Shown here piece after piece: positions 10,139 through 21,898 of a DNA stretch of 64,000 nucleotides (position 1 is the first letter of the stretch; each line of letters begins with the position of its first letter). The DNA is from Catonia carolina (lineage: Eukaryota; Arthropoda; Insecta; Hemiptera; Achilidae): assembly GCA_035578175.1 (NCBI GenBank), contig JAQMRL010000008.1, positions 12,669,541 to 12,733,540 of the forward strand, read 5' to 3'. The translations under genes and the position numbers were made by a program. The notes beneath the pieces are model-generated. The model was not told the DNA's origin. It saw nothing but the letters and a program-made list of their open reading frames with translations, and ran no database searches.

Positions 10139-10874
10139 ATTTGATATAATACTCTGAGGTGAGTTTTATATTTTATTTTATTTTGTTTTGGCTGTTCATA
10201 ATCATATATGTAGTGGTGCAAACAAAGGAAAATAATGTTTAATAAAATAATATATATATATATATATATACATCCCGCTAACAATTCCGCGTCTTTTCAA
10301 AAAGCGTGCATTTCGCACATCGCTTATTTGAAGAGTATATTCAACTTTGATGAGAGTATATAGGGTATTTGTTACACTTACACCCTGAGTTTTGGTATTG
10401 GTTTGTCCTGATATTGAAAATTGAGCATTTTTCAATTTTATTCACTGTGCTATCAATTCAGACTCCTTTCGAATTACCGACAATTTCGCGTTCGTACAAA
10501 TTACCGACAATTTCGCGTCCGGCATCGTTCCCGCTATTATGACTTATAGCCTGCAACATTGTAAACGATGTTGCCATGTCGTACCGGCACGTGTACTGTA
10601 GCATTTGCCACTTCTACGTGTTGTAATGATTGTAGTTAGATATTCACATCTCACCCTAGTACTTCTCCACACAAGACCATCGTATGAAAACAATTCGTTC
10701 TCGGACGGAATCCAATCCAGTCATCAAAATAATTTATTATTTGTTGTTTATTATTTTGACATGTATTTTAAATAGGTACTTATTTTAAATCAATGTAAAA
10801 CCAGAATAATTAAAGAAAGTATATTTTTTATTTGTTAGAGTTAATTATTTAAAATATCCTAATTGGTACAAATA

Positions 10875-12117
10875 CAGTCAAACCTCCTCATTCGAAATCC
10901 TCCCTAAATCGAATATAATTGTATGCTATCCCCTTCAAAAATCGTCCTTAATATGAATTAAATTACCTCCCTATTCGAAAATTTTCGAGAGTTTCGTGGT
11001 CATATATATTGTAACAATACATTTTTTTATACATTATTAATAAAATAATTACAAAATTTCTAATTTACACATTGTACACGATTTTTAATGAAGCATGCGT
11101 TAAATCACGACAATAAGGACACAGTAAGCGTAGTACAAAACTACAAAAAGCTTTATAAAAAACTGAAAATGCAGTTAACTTTTGAGTTAGAAGAAACCAA
11201 GCAGAAACACAAACAATTACACTTCTTACAAAACATTATTGTCACAAAACCTTACGACCAAATAAGGGCATAACAAGCGTAGTTCAAAGCTTCAATACGC
11301 ATCAGGAAATATTGAAAATTCAGTTAATATTTAAGTCAGAGGAAACCAGACGAAAGCAAAAAAAAAAAAATTAGTTAGGCTAAATTAGTAATGCAGTCTT
11401 TCCTTCTTTGGTGTATGATTTTCGTACAAACAGGGTAAAAAATACCGTAGCTGTATTCATTCAGATTAAGCAATATTTTACTCGTTAAAATTTCTACAAT
11501 TTTCGGTACCCAATTTATTTTTCATTTTCTGTAGGCTGACCTAACTTTTTGTTTGTAGGTATAGTTGTACTGTTTACGCGTATCCCGATTTTATTTTACT
11601 CTGTTTTTTATGTCGTTTTTACAATAATTTTTCATATCGTTCTTATAAGTAGAATATTCTTTTGCTTTTGAGTACTAATAGAGCTTGTAATACCAAAACA
11701 TGCCCTTAATTCTTAATCACAGTATTAAGTAAACCCTGTGGTGAATGAAGTAAAGGTATCATTTACAGAGGGGAAAACATGTGCTTTGCAAAGGGCCCTG
11801 CATGCTGATACGCGTACTTTTCCGTTCAGTGAGGAAGGCCACCTCACTTCTCGTTTTACTTAGTAAAACCTCTACAAGTTCAAACCAGCCTTTCGGCTGA
11901 TGACCTAAACAACACAAGTAAAATAATATTTGTAAAAAACTTTCCTCAATCAAATTGGTGGTCTATTAATAATTTTGACTTTTGTAATTTAATATTTTAT
12001 GGAATTACATGAATTTTATTAAAACGCAATTTTAAGTACATTTTTTGTTTCAATGTTTTACCTCTGTAAATCGAAATCAGCCGGTTCCATCAGATTCGAA
12101 TCAGGGAGGTTCGACTG
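10875..12117. mobile_element. pogo/Tigger-like element, mirror copy
   Basis: Mirror of 7693-8934. It starts CAGTCAAACCTCC after TA and ends GGTTCGACTG before TA, so both TA target duplicates are preserved here. Confidence 0.7.
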
Positions 12118-13189
12118 TAATTACTATAATATGATCAATTAGTAGACAATGCAATTAAAATATTTACTTAGTTGACAAAATTATGTAATTGTAAAGCGAC
12201 ATAATTTGTTCAATATTCAAATGGAGTACCATTCACCCATTGTCTTTTCGGTGTTCAAATGATTTCATCATCATCATCTGATGATTAGGCTTAGGCTTAG
12301 GATTAGGCTCAATGGCCTGTTCCAGTATTCATCTCTTTTTAGGTCTTCCCAAGCCTCGCTTCTCTCTAGGTTTATATTTCCATGTTTTAGTGACTGAATC
12401 AAAATGATTTTATAAATTATACAAAAGTACGATGGCCAGTAAAATTTCTACAACTTTTGAAATGCAGTCCGGCTTAGTCATAGTTTGTATTTTTATTCTT
12501 GTTCCTCAAGTAATGGTAATCTTTGATCTTCAACAAATTATACATTACACTAATAATTCTCGTATCCAGCTGTTTTGTACACGTTGAAGTTTATCCTTTA
12601 ACAGGCCATTTCCAAGATTATTTTTCGGCTAAACAACTTTCAGTCAGTCTTCCAAACCCTGATATTTTTCTCTGCGTTTTCTTTTAAATTATTTAGTATT
12701 GTAAAAGCCATGGTGGCCACTTTTTGTTGATATTCTTTTGGTTTCTAGTACTTTATTTACATCGTCAACCAACCACCCAATCTAGGAATCAATATTACAA
12801 ATAATGAAATAAATAAACCTTATTGTTACGTAAAATAATGTACATAATTTTTGACAAGTCAAAATGCTTGGGATAAGGAACTGGAAGGTTATACTATTGC
12901 ACAGAAGACAAAAAGGAGACAGACAAGGCATTCATTTGGAGAGGCCAAGAAAAACTATGTGAAACCTTGACCAAGACAGCCAAACAATATGCTAGGACCA
13001 ACTGATTAGAAACGAATTCTTAATAGTAAACAGTGTCCATATTCATAAGTTAACTTGATAGTTGATCATTAAAAATTTTAATCATTATATTTAACAAAAA
13101 ACCAGATAAAAAGTAATTATATTACGGAATAATTTGAACATTAATTGATTTTTTAAACATACATTTGAATAAGTTTAAGTGTGACTAAA
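12118..13189. other. right-arm interior, no gene
   Basis: Mirror of 6649-7692. It includes a TCATCATCATCTGATGATTAGG simple stretch (about 12266) expanded relative to the left arm. Confidence 0.4.
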
Positions 13190-13920
13190 TTAAAAACAAA
13201 TCCATCAGAATTTGTAAACATGATAAATACTCAAAGGTATTGGTACGCTAAGTACCTTATTTTTAAGCGTTTTAGGGCGTAGCAGTAGGATTTGATTATA
13301 TAGCAGATACGTTCCTTAATACACCTGTCCCAGGATAGTTTGCTACCTAATATTAATTCTAAAAATTATGTAACTTACCTGTTACAAAAGATTTTGATAT
13401 ATTGTCATTAATGGAGATATCCTTACTTTGGTTACTTATTTCCTTACGACCAGTGAAGCATTTGGCCACAGTTTTATCTGAGTTGAGAACTAGATTATTT
13501 ATTGCATCCAGTCTATAACCTTACTTCAAGCTTCGTTAGTTTTAAACCTTGTTCATAGTTTTCATCTTCGAAAGATATTATCGTATCATCAGCAAATAAT
13601 ATATCATTGAAGGAGCCAAGAAATTCAGCGAGATCGTTAACAAAAATTAAAAATAGCAAGGGTCTTAAAATTCTAACTCGTTGAACTCCCCTTTTAACTT
13701 GTATAAAATTTTATGTATATTTTGTTTTAACTTTGCAATGATTGGATGGCAATTCGACCCTCTGATGTCCCTCTAATACCATACACCTCAATTTTTTAAT
13801 GGGCAAATCATACGGGACACGGTCAAAAGCTTTACAAAAATCAAAAAATAAATAACAGGGGTTTGTTTTTGCTAATGATTAATTTCAGTAAGCTTCTTCA
13901 GTATCGGGAAATTACAGACT
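13190..13920 (-). pseudogene. degenerate LINE reverse transcriptase, mirror copy
   Basis: Minus-strand mirror of the RT remnant at 5640-6330, with the same FADD block and the same stops, and no SINE beside it. It is not functional. Confidence 0.65.
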
Positions 13921-14194
13921 CTGTTGACCTACACTTTCAGGACTCGTGTTGGACATTTGCGAGTGTACTGAATTTACTTTAAAAAAATCGACTAATCTAC
14001 TCTCTTATCAATTTATTATCTTTTGTAAAAATATTTTCGCCGTTTGGAAACATTTTCTCGATGTGGGTATCCTTTGAATTATCGATTTAAATTTACTCGC
14101 CAAAGTGACGAATAAAATGCATGTTTTGATTTTCAGAGGCAACTGCCTTTAATAAAATAATAGTACTGTAAGGGGTTGCACATAACAGGCAGGT

Positions 14195-14550
14195 GGAGTG
14201 TTAAATTATTTGCACTCGATTTGCTTGTTTCAGGACTAAAAAAAATTTAGTTTTGTTTTTATCACATGGTAAGCCAAACATATGACTGAAGTATTTAAGA
14301 ACAGAAGAGGTACAAGTGTAAAAGATACTTGTCAGAGTTATATCTCCTCTGAGCGCAATGAATTTCATTATGCAGCCAGACCCTGTGGTGAATAACGTGA
14401 GGTGTGTCATTTGCAGGGTGGAAAATAGGTGCTTTTTAGACGGCCTGGCATATTGATAAGCTTTTCAACTCGGCGAGGAAGGCAATTGTAAACCACCCCA
14501 CTCCTTGTTTTACTTAGCTAAACCTGTAGAAGTTCAAACCAGGACTGCAA
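14195..14550 (-). repeat. dispersed module 'M' (right arm copy)
   Basis: Inverted copy of 4975-5340. The 69-codon ORF in it is identical to its mirror at 5110-5319. It has no protein features and is counted as non-coding. Confidence 0.55.
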
Positions 14551-15889
14551 AGTTGGCCCCATACAAAAATTTCAAAAATTAACTTGTAAAATTGATCGGT
14601 CTACGTTTCTACCGGATTATTCCGGAAAATTTTTTGTTTGTTCCGTCCAAATAAGTGAAAAAACGCCGGGAGGGGCTAACTTCACACTGGCCTCCCCCCG
14701 CTCAACTTTTTAAATTTTTTTTGGACTTCAGGGACAGACCTTCGTTTGTTTCGGATGGTCTCGCAAAATATTTTTTTAGTTCCTTTCAAGTAAGCGAGAA
14801 ATCGAGAAGAACTGGGTGGTGCTACTGTCACTAATCCCCCTCGACTCAATATTTTAAAGTTTTTTACATAGATTGACAGCCCTTCGTTTGTTCCGGATCA
14901 TTTCGCGAAAATTTCGTTTGTCCCGTTCAAATATGCTAGAAAATCAAAGAAAAATTTGGAGTGGCAAGTATAAGCCCATGCATTCAATACTTTTTGGTTT
15001 TTACTTTAAATGATAGCTCTCATTTGTTCTGGATTGTTCTGTAAATTATTTTGTTTGGTCTGCCGAAATCAGCGAAAAAATCGTGAAAAACTTAGGAATG
15101 GTGGCGATACTCTAAGAAATTCAATTTAAACTTTATCGTTATCCCTATCGAGAGTCGTTCTGCTGTTTCGGAACGTTCCATAAATATTACGATTGTTAAG
15201 CTCATACTCGCGAGAAAATCGAGGTGAACTGGATGGTACAAACTTCACTTTAGGTCACCCACTCATTAATATTTAAACTTTTTTGTCTAAATCCATGGCC
15301 CTTGTTTTTTCCGGCTATTTAAAAAAAATGTCGTTTGTTCAGATGTTGTAAGAGAAAAAGGAAAAAACTGAATGGGTGTACTTTATTCTACCCTTAACAT
15401 TTTTTTTCTGAAATCTGTAATCTCTGTCCAGAATTTTATAATGAAAGAAAATCGGTCCAGAATAAATATTAAAATATGCCTACTTGGTTCAGGTCTGTCT
15501 AGTAAAGTTTGCTATTTCCCGAATTTCTTAGTTTAATTTTTTATCGCATTGTTTTTAAGCAAAAAACAAGGCTAATAATAATCTACTCCTAGTCCATTTT
15601 TCATTTTTTATATTTTAGAAAAAGTTTTTTCTCTTTAATGTTTTATTTACTTACTGTAAAACTGCTAAACCTAGTAATTGGGGCGACATATTACATGATA
15701 CGAAATAGCATTATGGAAGTGTACTTGAACCATTTTGCAGTGAGAGTGGGCAAACAGCAAAATGCGCATTCTTTTTACACATCGTAAGCGTAATCAGGAA
15801 ATATTTGATTGACAATTGTCAGGTGGTGTAATGTTAAAAAAAGCGTGAAATAAAATGTTAAAAATTCTTAAACAAATTTTTGTTTTGTT

Positions 15890-16215
15890 TTATCCCTGAT
15901 GCGTGTAGGTTGCAATTTGTTCGATTGAGAACAATAAGCAACCCCATGACCCAATGATATGTATGACGTTTAAATGAGCTGTAGTCTCGTACATACCCAG
16001 GCCGACCATTCCTGAGAGAGTATGGTTAATTGACCCCCAACCATCAAAGTACATTGGTAACCACTGTCTAGTATTCAAATTCGTATAAAAGAACCAATTA
16101 TACTATATACTAGGATTTAAACTAGGAACCTCCATCTCCGAAAATCAGCTGTCAGAAAAGCTGTCGAAAAGTCAGCTAAACAGCTGACTTGCGGCGACGA
16201 CTTTTCTTCTAGACT
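15890..16215 (-). mobile_element. tRNA-derived SINE-like repeat, right-arm outer copy
   Basis: Mirror of 3290-3620, with the same hairpin (AAGTCAGCT...AGCTGACTT) and B-box-like segment. Confidence 0.6.
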
Positions 16216-16932
16216 AGACCAACCCGTTGGTTACTAAACGAACGACGTAAACAAATTACTAAAGGATTTGTTCATGGATTCGTTGACAGTAGGTTTATGC
16301 CTAATTTGAAAAAAGAAACCAAAGCGGCGTGCGATGGACTCATGTATGGAAGGCGACAGCACGGCGGAGAACAACTCTTCAAAATTGCGTATAATATACG
16401 TTGTGTATACAATGCGTTTAGAAAGATATCCTGCCAGCCATAACAATAATTTAATCCTGACACTACTATGCGCAGCACCGGTTTCCTTCCAGGATAGTTT
16501 GTCAACCCAAAAAATCGTCTATCGGAAAAGAGAGTTTTTTAATTCTATCAAAAAATATATAATTATTTTTAATTTAATTGTATTACTTATATCAAATAAT
16601 TTGCCGAATAATATTTATTTGAATGTTTAGTAAATTAGATTGTGAGTTTTGAAAGAATTGTAATTCGATGATTAATAAAAATTTGTTTTTATTATTCTTT
16701 TAAACTTTTTTTCTTAACACAACACAATATTTATTTATAACTTGTTTTGTCTATTTTCTTAACCGGTGGACGCGAAATTGATAGCAGATGTGAAACTGAC
16801 GTCCTTGTAAGAATATACATAATATACGTATATTTTTACATAGGGGCGTAGCGAGAGCACTCTGGTGAGAAACTCTCCAAGGTACGGTGTATAAAATAGT
16901 TTCAAAACACCGCCATTTCGCATCCGGTACCA

Positions 16933-17171
16933 AAATTTATTTATTTTTTTGTGTCTCTCTGAGTAACAATAAAATTCTCAAAAAATAAATATAGTTGCCC
17001 GAAACTATGTACTTTAGTTTAAAAAAATTACGTCCGAAAACCATGTCACAATACATTTTTATTAAGTTTTTATTAAGGATTACAATTTGGCGTCCGTATA
17101 CGGACGCCAAATTGCACTCGGACTCCAGATTGTTAGGAAATTGTCAATGTATGGACGCGAAAATGATAGTA

Positions 17172-17223
<52 letters not shown>

Positions 17224-17283
17224 CGATACGTAGAAGGCAACTGAAAAATCTAATTCAAAATATCTTGAGACGAATTAATTTTT
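16933..17283. other. palindrome-to-R-repeat junction with short GCGAAATTG motifs and (AT)n
   Basis: Contains a perfect 32-bp palindrome at 17083-17114 and an (AT)n tract at about 17176-17220. It also has further copies of a short GGACGCGAAA(T/A)TGATAG motif that occurs at 2740-2750, 9291-9355, the mirror positions near 10450-10510, and 16770. No gene. Confidence 0.5.
17083..17114. repeat. perfect 32-bp palindrome
   Basis: CAATTTGGCGTCCGTA is followed directly by its reverse complement with no spacer. It may be the joined ends of two short repeats of the GCGTCC/GGACGC family. Confidence 0.9.
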
Positions 17284-18786
17284 ATCACAGGGTCAGCCAA
17301 TTATATGACTAAAGCACATAAAAACAGAAGAGGTGGAGGTATAAATGACACTAGTCAGAGTTATCTCATCTGAGATTCATGAATTTCATTTTACAATCAA
17401 ACCCTGTTGATAATGAAATACAGGTGTCATTCGGAGAGTCGAAAGTACATGATTTTCCGAAGGACTGGCATTCTGATAAGTATAATTATAAATGCTGTGA
17501 GAAGACCATGTAAACTAACTCAACATATCTCACTCAGAAAAGATTTTAGAGGTTCAAACCACCTTGTCCGCTGCTTACCTAAAATACAACTTTCATTGCA
17601 CAACAATTTCAACAGCCAGCATTTTAGTTTACTGACAAATTGGATTGAAAATAAGTAATTTTATTAGCCTACCTTGCTTAAGAGAACGCATGAATTTTTC
17701 GGTTTCGGAACGTTAAAAAGTCGCATCTGATAATGCTTATAAAATTGTAATATTCGAACAAGCCTACATAATGCCTACATAATGCCTACATAAACACTGA
17801 TTACAGGCCTAAAACTCTATAAAATCACAGCTACCGGGATCGTAATTTTTCTGCTTATACTTTCGCTACGACAATTAAGCGAATGCTGTCGCCGAATTAT
17901 TTTTTATTTATCTCATCTGTACGAATCAGGTGTTAAAGATTATAGTTTTACACTGCCTGTGTAGAAGATATAAATACTGCTTATAAATTTCCCGTTAACT
18001 AACAGATCCTAAATCAACGAAAAATAGACTTGACAAATCATTTTTGACCTACGCTATTATTGTGTTTAATAGAAACAAAAATATATGTATCAAAATATAA
18101 CTGGTATTCAACAAACGATCTATTAAAGTTGCGTGAGTAAGTCGGGCCAATTTGATTGTGATGCGCATGTGACGTCAACGGCTCAGGTAATAATTGCCCA
18201 ATCAGAGTCTCGTATTTTCGGCCAATAAGAAAGCCCAGTTTTAACCAATCACAAGTCTTCTTTTGCGTCATTTTGATTGGTTAATATTGTCCAATCAGAG
18301 AGTTTATATTACTGTACAACGTCACACCGATGTCAACCAATGACAAAGTGTCTTGAGCGTTACGTCATTCGTTTGGATATGCTGCTTTCTGATTGGTCCG
18401 TACTGATTCTAGGCGTCACGTCGAGTGTGATTGTAATATGAAGTCCACACCCAATGACAACTTCTAGTTAACGGTAGGGCAGAACATATGAAGGTACCTT
18501 TTAATGAGATTTATAGTTTCTTGGTAAATATCACTTACGAAATATGAAGTACCCCATTGTAGAGATCTTTCGAGTTCTTAAGGAAATTAAAAATTGGTTT
18601 CTGTTGCTGCTAAATGTTAACACGGTTTTTTAAAAAATCACGAGTGTTCATTCGATACCGACACAAAGAAAAAAAACAAAAGAAGGTTATCTATTTTTCC
18701 TAGTTGTTCGATTTTTGTAACCTAATTTTTGGCCAGTAATGTATCATATTTTTAAGGGAATGACTTTATACAACTGTAAATAAATA
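17284..18786 (+). repeat. R repeat, unit 1
   Basis: About 1.5 kb, recurring about 3.33 kb downstream at 20620-21885. It starts with module M (CAGCCAATTATATGACTAAAG...), continues through an AT-rich middle and ends with a CCAAT/CRE array. The 83- and 77-codon ORFs inside are shared with the other unit but carry no recognisable motif and are not called as genes. Confidence 0.8.
18147..18455 (+). promoter_or_regulatory. CCAAT/CRE array in R unit 1
   Basis: Nine CCAAT pentamers on either strand, starting at 18147, 18198, 18222, 18245, 18276(-), 18291, 18337, 18392(-) and 18451. They are interleaved with TGACGTCA, GCGTCA and ACGTCA elements. CCAAT pentamers are bound by NF-Y and TGACGTCA by CREB/ATF proteins, so promoter or enhancer activity is a fair inference. 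Confidence 0.6.
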
Positions 18787-18986
18787 TTACGATACGTAGA
18801 AGGCAGTTGAAAAATCTAATTCAAAATTTTTTGAGACGAAACAAAGTCAATATCCTACCGGGTAAGAAAATATACCTCATTAATCCGTTTTATAACAAGA
18901 AAACTATTTTGCTCTACCAACGAGCATTAGTCGAAAAATAATAATCAACGGTTTGACTAAATGATAATATAATGGCCAATGTGATT

Positions 18987-19398
18987 TCGAGAAATGTTTT
19001 CTGGCTTTACTCTGATTTCATTAGTTCCTGTATTTTAAGGTGGATGAAATTTTTTGTGGCCATAATGAAAAGGTAGAGTGTTAAAAATTTTTGGAACGTA
19101 ATTTGCTAGTTTCTGCAGGAAATAAATGTATTCATTTTTATCACAGGGTCAGCCAATTATATGACTAAAGCACGTAAGAACAGAAGAGGTAGAGGTATAA
19201 ATGACACTAGTCAGGGTAATATTATCTGAGATTCATGAATTTCATTTTACAATCAAACCGTTTTGATAATGAAATACAGGTGTCATTCGGAGAGTCGAAA
19301 GAACATGATTTTACGAAGGACCGGCATTCTTATAAGTATAATTATAAATGCTGTGAGAAGACCATGTAAACCAACTCAACTCATCTCACTCAGAAAAG
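18987..19398 (+). repeat. R repeat, partial copy left of the LINE
   Basis: About 410 bp from TTTCGAGAAATGTTTTCTGG to CACTCAGAAAAGA, matching 20466-20876 on the other side of the LINE. The LINE is therefore flanked by long direct repeats. Confidence 0.75.
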
Positions 19399-20448
19399 AA
19401 AGCATTTGACAATCTGGACTGGAGTAAAATGTTTAAAACATTGAAAAGGCTAGGAATTAAATACAAAGAAAGGAAAGTTATCTACAGTCTGTATAAGAAT
19501 CAAACGGCTGTTTTGAGAATCGAGGGGTACGAAAAAGAGGCTGCTGTAAGAAAAGGTGTACGACAAGGTTGTTCTTTGTCACCACTACTTTTTAACTTGT
19601 ATATAGAAGAGACTATAAATGAAGTGAAGGAGAAATTTGACGTAGGAATAAAAATTCAAGGAGAAACAATAAAAATGTTGAGATTCGCCGATGATATAGT
19701 AGTATTAGCCGAGGCAAAGAATGAACTAGAGGATGCCTTAAATGGAATGGATGAGATCTTGAGGAAGGATTACTTCATGAAAATTAATAAGAACAAAACG
19801 AAAGTGTTGTGCAGCAGCAAGAGTGGTTTAGAAGAGATGGGAAATTTAAAAGTAGGCAACGAAAACATACAGGAAGTTGGGGAATTCTGCTATCTAGGGA
19901 GTAAAATAACAAAGGATGGTAGAAGCACGAGTGATATCAAGAGTAGAATCGCTCAAGCTAGAAAAGCCTTTGAAATGAAAAACAGCTTACTGACTACAAA
20001 CATTGATTTACAGATTAGGAAAAATTTCTTAAAACATTATGTTTGGAGTGTAGCATTATACGGAAGTGAAACGTGGGTGATAGGGGCTGTAGAACGGAAG
20101 AGGATAGAAGCTTTTGAAATGTGGTGTTATAGGAAAATGTTAAAGATTAGGTGGGTGGACAAAATAAGTAATTTAGAGGTTCTTAGGCGAGTGGATGAAA
20201 AAAGAAGTATATGGAAGCATCTTACCAAAAGAAGGGATAGGCTAGTGGGGCATATCCTAAGACATCCAGGTATTGGGCTATCAATAATGGAGGGTAACAT
20301 TGAGGGAGTACATTGTAGAGGGAGGCAAAGATTAGAATATATAAAGCAAATTACAAAAGATGTAGGGTGTTACAGGTATGTAGATATGAAACGACTTGCG
20401 CAAGATAGAACAGGTTGGAGAACTGCATCAAACCAGTCGAGAGACTGA
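19399..20448 (+). CDS. LINE ORF2 fragment: reverse transcriptase C-terminal half
   Basis: The frame is open from the insertion joint (KAFDNLDW) to a stop at 20448; the first in-frame ATG is at 19429 but is internal to the domain. It shows RKGVRQGCSLSPLLFNLY (the template-grip block), MLRFADDIVVLAE (catalytic FADD) and INKNKTKVL, then the thumb region. A C-terminal tail follows with YGSETW, WCYRKMLKIRW and a GRQRLEYIKQITKDVG end. This tail type is common in RTE/L1-like 'endonuclease-reverse transcriptase' LINEs. The apurinic endonuclease and the first RT blocks are lost. There are no internal stops across about 340 residues, so the insertion is fairly young, but it cannot move alone. Confidence 0.85.
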   Translation, partial: KAFDNLDWSKMFKTLKRLGIKYKERKVIYSLYKNQTAVLRIEGYEKEAAVRKGVRQGCSLSPLLFNLYIEETINEVKEKFDVGIKIQGETIKMLRFADDIVVLAEAKNELEDALNGMDEILRKDYFMKINKNKTKVLCSSKSGLEEMGNLKVGNENIQEVGEFCYLGSKITKDGRSTSDIKSRIAQARKAFEMKNSLLTTNIDLQIRKNFLKHYVWSVALYGSETWVIGAVERKRIEAFEMWCYRKMLKIRWVDKISNLEVLRRVDEKRSIWKHLTKRRDRLVGHILRHPGIGLSIMEGNIEGVHCRGRQRLEYIKQITKDVGCYRYVDMKRLAQDRTGWRTASNQSRD

Positions 20449-20465
20449 TGACAAAAACAAAATTT
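19399..20465 (+). mobile_element. 5'-truncated RTE-like LINE
   Basis: The insert starts abruptly inside an RT domain and ends with ACTGATGACAAAAACAAAA, a short A-rich 3' tail. Insertion is into the R repeat at CACTCAGAAAAGA. 5' truncation is the usual outcome of target-primed reverse transcription. Confidence 0.75.
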
Positions 20466-21898
20466 CGAAAAAGGTTTTCTGGCTTTACTCTTATTTCATT
20501 AGTTCCTGTATTTTAAGATGGATGAAATTTATTGTGGCTTTAATGAAAAGGTAGAGTGTTAAACATTTTTTGCACGTAATTTGCTAGTTCCTGACCGTAA
20601 ATATGTATTCATTGTTATCACAGAGTCAGCCAATTATATGACTAAACCACGTAAGAACAGAAGAGGTAGAGGTATATATGACAGTAGTCGGAGTTATCTC
20701 ATCTGAGATTCATGAATTTCATTTTACAATCAAACCCTGTTGATAATGAAATACCGGTGTCATTCGGAGAGTCGAAAGTACATGATTTTCCGAAGGACTC
20801 GCATCCTGATAAGTATAATTATAAACGCTGTAAGAAGACCATGTAAACCAACTCAACTCATCTCACTCAGAAAAGATTTTAGAGGTTCAAACCACCTTGT
20901 CCGCTGCTTACCTAAAAAACAACTTTCATTGCACAACAATTTCAACAGCCTGCATTTTAGTTTACTGACAAATTGGATTGAAAATAAGTAATGTTATTAA
21001 TCTACCTTGCTTAAGAGAACTCATGAATTGTTCGGTTTCGGAACGTTAAAAAGTCGCATCTGATAATGCTTATAAAATTGTAATATTCGAACAAGCTGCC
21101 TACATAAACACTGATTACAGGCCTAAAATTCTATAAAATCACAGCTATCGGGATCGTAATTTTTCTCCTTATACTTTCGCTACGACAACTAAGCGAATAC
21201 AGTCGCCGAATTATTTTTTATTTATCTCATCTGTACGAATCAGGTGTTAAAGGTTATAGTTTTACACTGCCTGTGTAGAAGATATAAATACTGCTTATAA
21301 ATTTCCCGTTAACTAACAGATCCTAAATCAACGAAAAATAGACTTGAGAAGACGTTACTTGACAAATCATTTTTGACCTACGCTTTTATTGTGTTTAAGA
21401 GAAACAAAAATATACGTATCAAAATACGTATAACTGGTATTCAACAAACGTTCTATTAGGGTTGCGTGAGTAAGTCGGGCCAATTTGATTGTGATGCGCA
21501 TGTGACGTCAACGGCTCAGGTAATAATTGCCCAATCAGAGGCTCGTATTTTCGGCCAATAAGAAAGCCCAGTTTTAACCAATCACAAGTCTTCTTTTGCG
21601 TCATTTTGATTGGTTAATATTGTCCAATCAGAGAGTTTTTTATTACTGTACTACGTCACACCGATGTCAACCAATGACAAAGTGTCTTGAGCGTTACGTC
21701 ATTCGTCAGGATATGCTGCTTTCTGATTGGTCCGTACTGATTCTGGGCGTCACTTTGAGTATGATTGTAATATAAAGTCCACACCCAATGACAACTTCCA
21801 GTTAACGGTAGGGCAGAACATATTATGAAGGTACCTTTCAATGAGTTATATAGTTTCTAGGTAAATATCACTTACCAAATATGTAGTAGGCCTAGTCT
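20466..21898 (+). repeat. R repeat, unit 2
   Basis: Second long R copy, parallel to unit 1 at about 95% by eye, with small indels and ending at the junction with S unit 1 at about 21899. It holds the second R-type CCAAT/CRE array. Confidence 0.8.
21480..21791 (+). promoter_or_regulatory. CCAAT/CRE array in R unit 2
   Basis: Same motif order and spacing as 18147-18455 with scattered substitutions (for example GTCACGTCG changed to GTCACTTTG). The CCAAT pentamers are kept. Confidence 0.6.

Larger units (their letters stand above)
9676..10141 (-). mobile_element. 3' fragment of a Penelope-like element filling the palindrome spacer
   Basis: The whole non-palindromic spacer (466 bp) reads as one minus-strand fragment: a GIY-YIG endonuclease C-terminal half, then a 3' UTR, then a hammerhead-like motif. 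It is cut at its 5' side exactly where the right arm starts. Penelope-like elements are known to pair RT with GIY-YIG and to carry hammerhead ribozymes in their terminal repeats. Confidence 0.65.
10142..16932 (-). repeat. right arm of the ~14.3-kb inverted repeat
   Basis: Reverse complement of 2582-9675 without the 6354 SINE. It begins TGATATAATACTCTGAGG, the same inner boundary as the left arm read inward, and ends ATCCGGTACC. Substitutions scattered along it (for example in the ORFs at 11088-11273 and 11759-11953 versus their mirrors) show the arms have diverged independently. Confidence 0.95.

Noticed and set aside
7858..11953. Paired small ORFs in the palindrome arms as possible genes
   Set aside because: Both members are inside transposon or repeat modules, are short, and are matched only through the inverted duplication.
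2582..16932. Palindrome as a single foldback transposon
   Set aside because: No target duplication at the outer ends, and the arms contain several unrelated transposons. It is better described as an inverted duplication.
17178..17220. (AT)n tract as a CRISPR-like or regulatory array
   Set aside because: It is a plain dinucleotide microsatellite with no spacers. CRISPR is not expected in a eukaryotic nuclear sequence.
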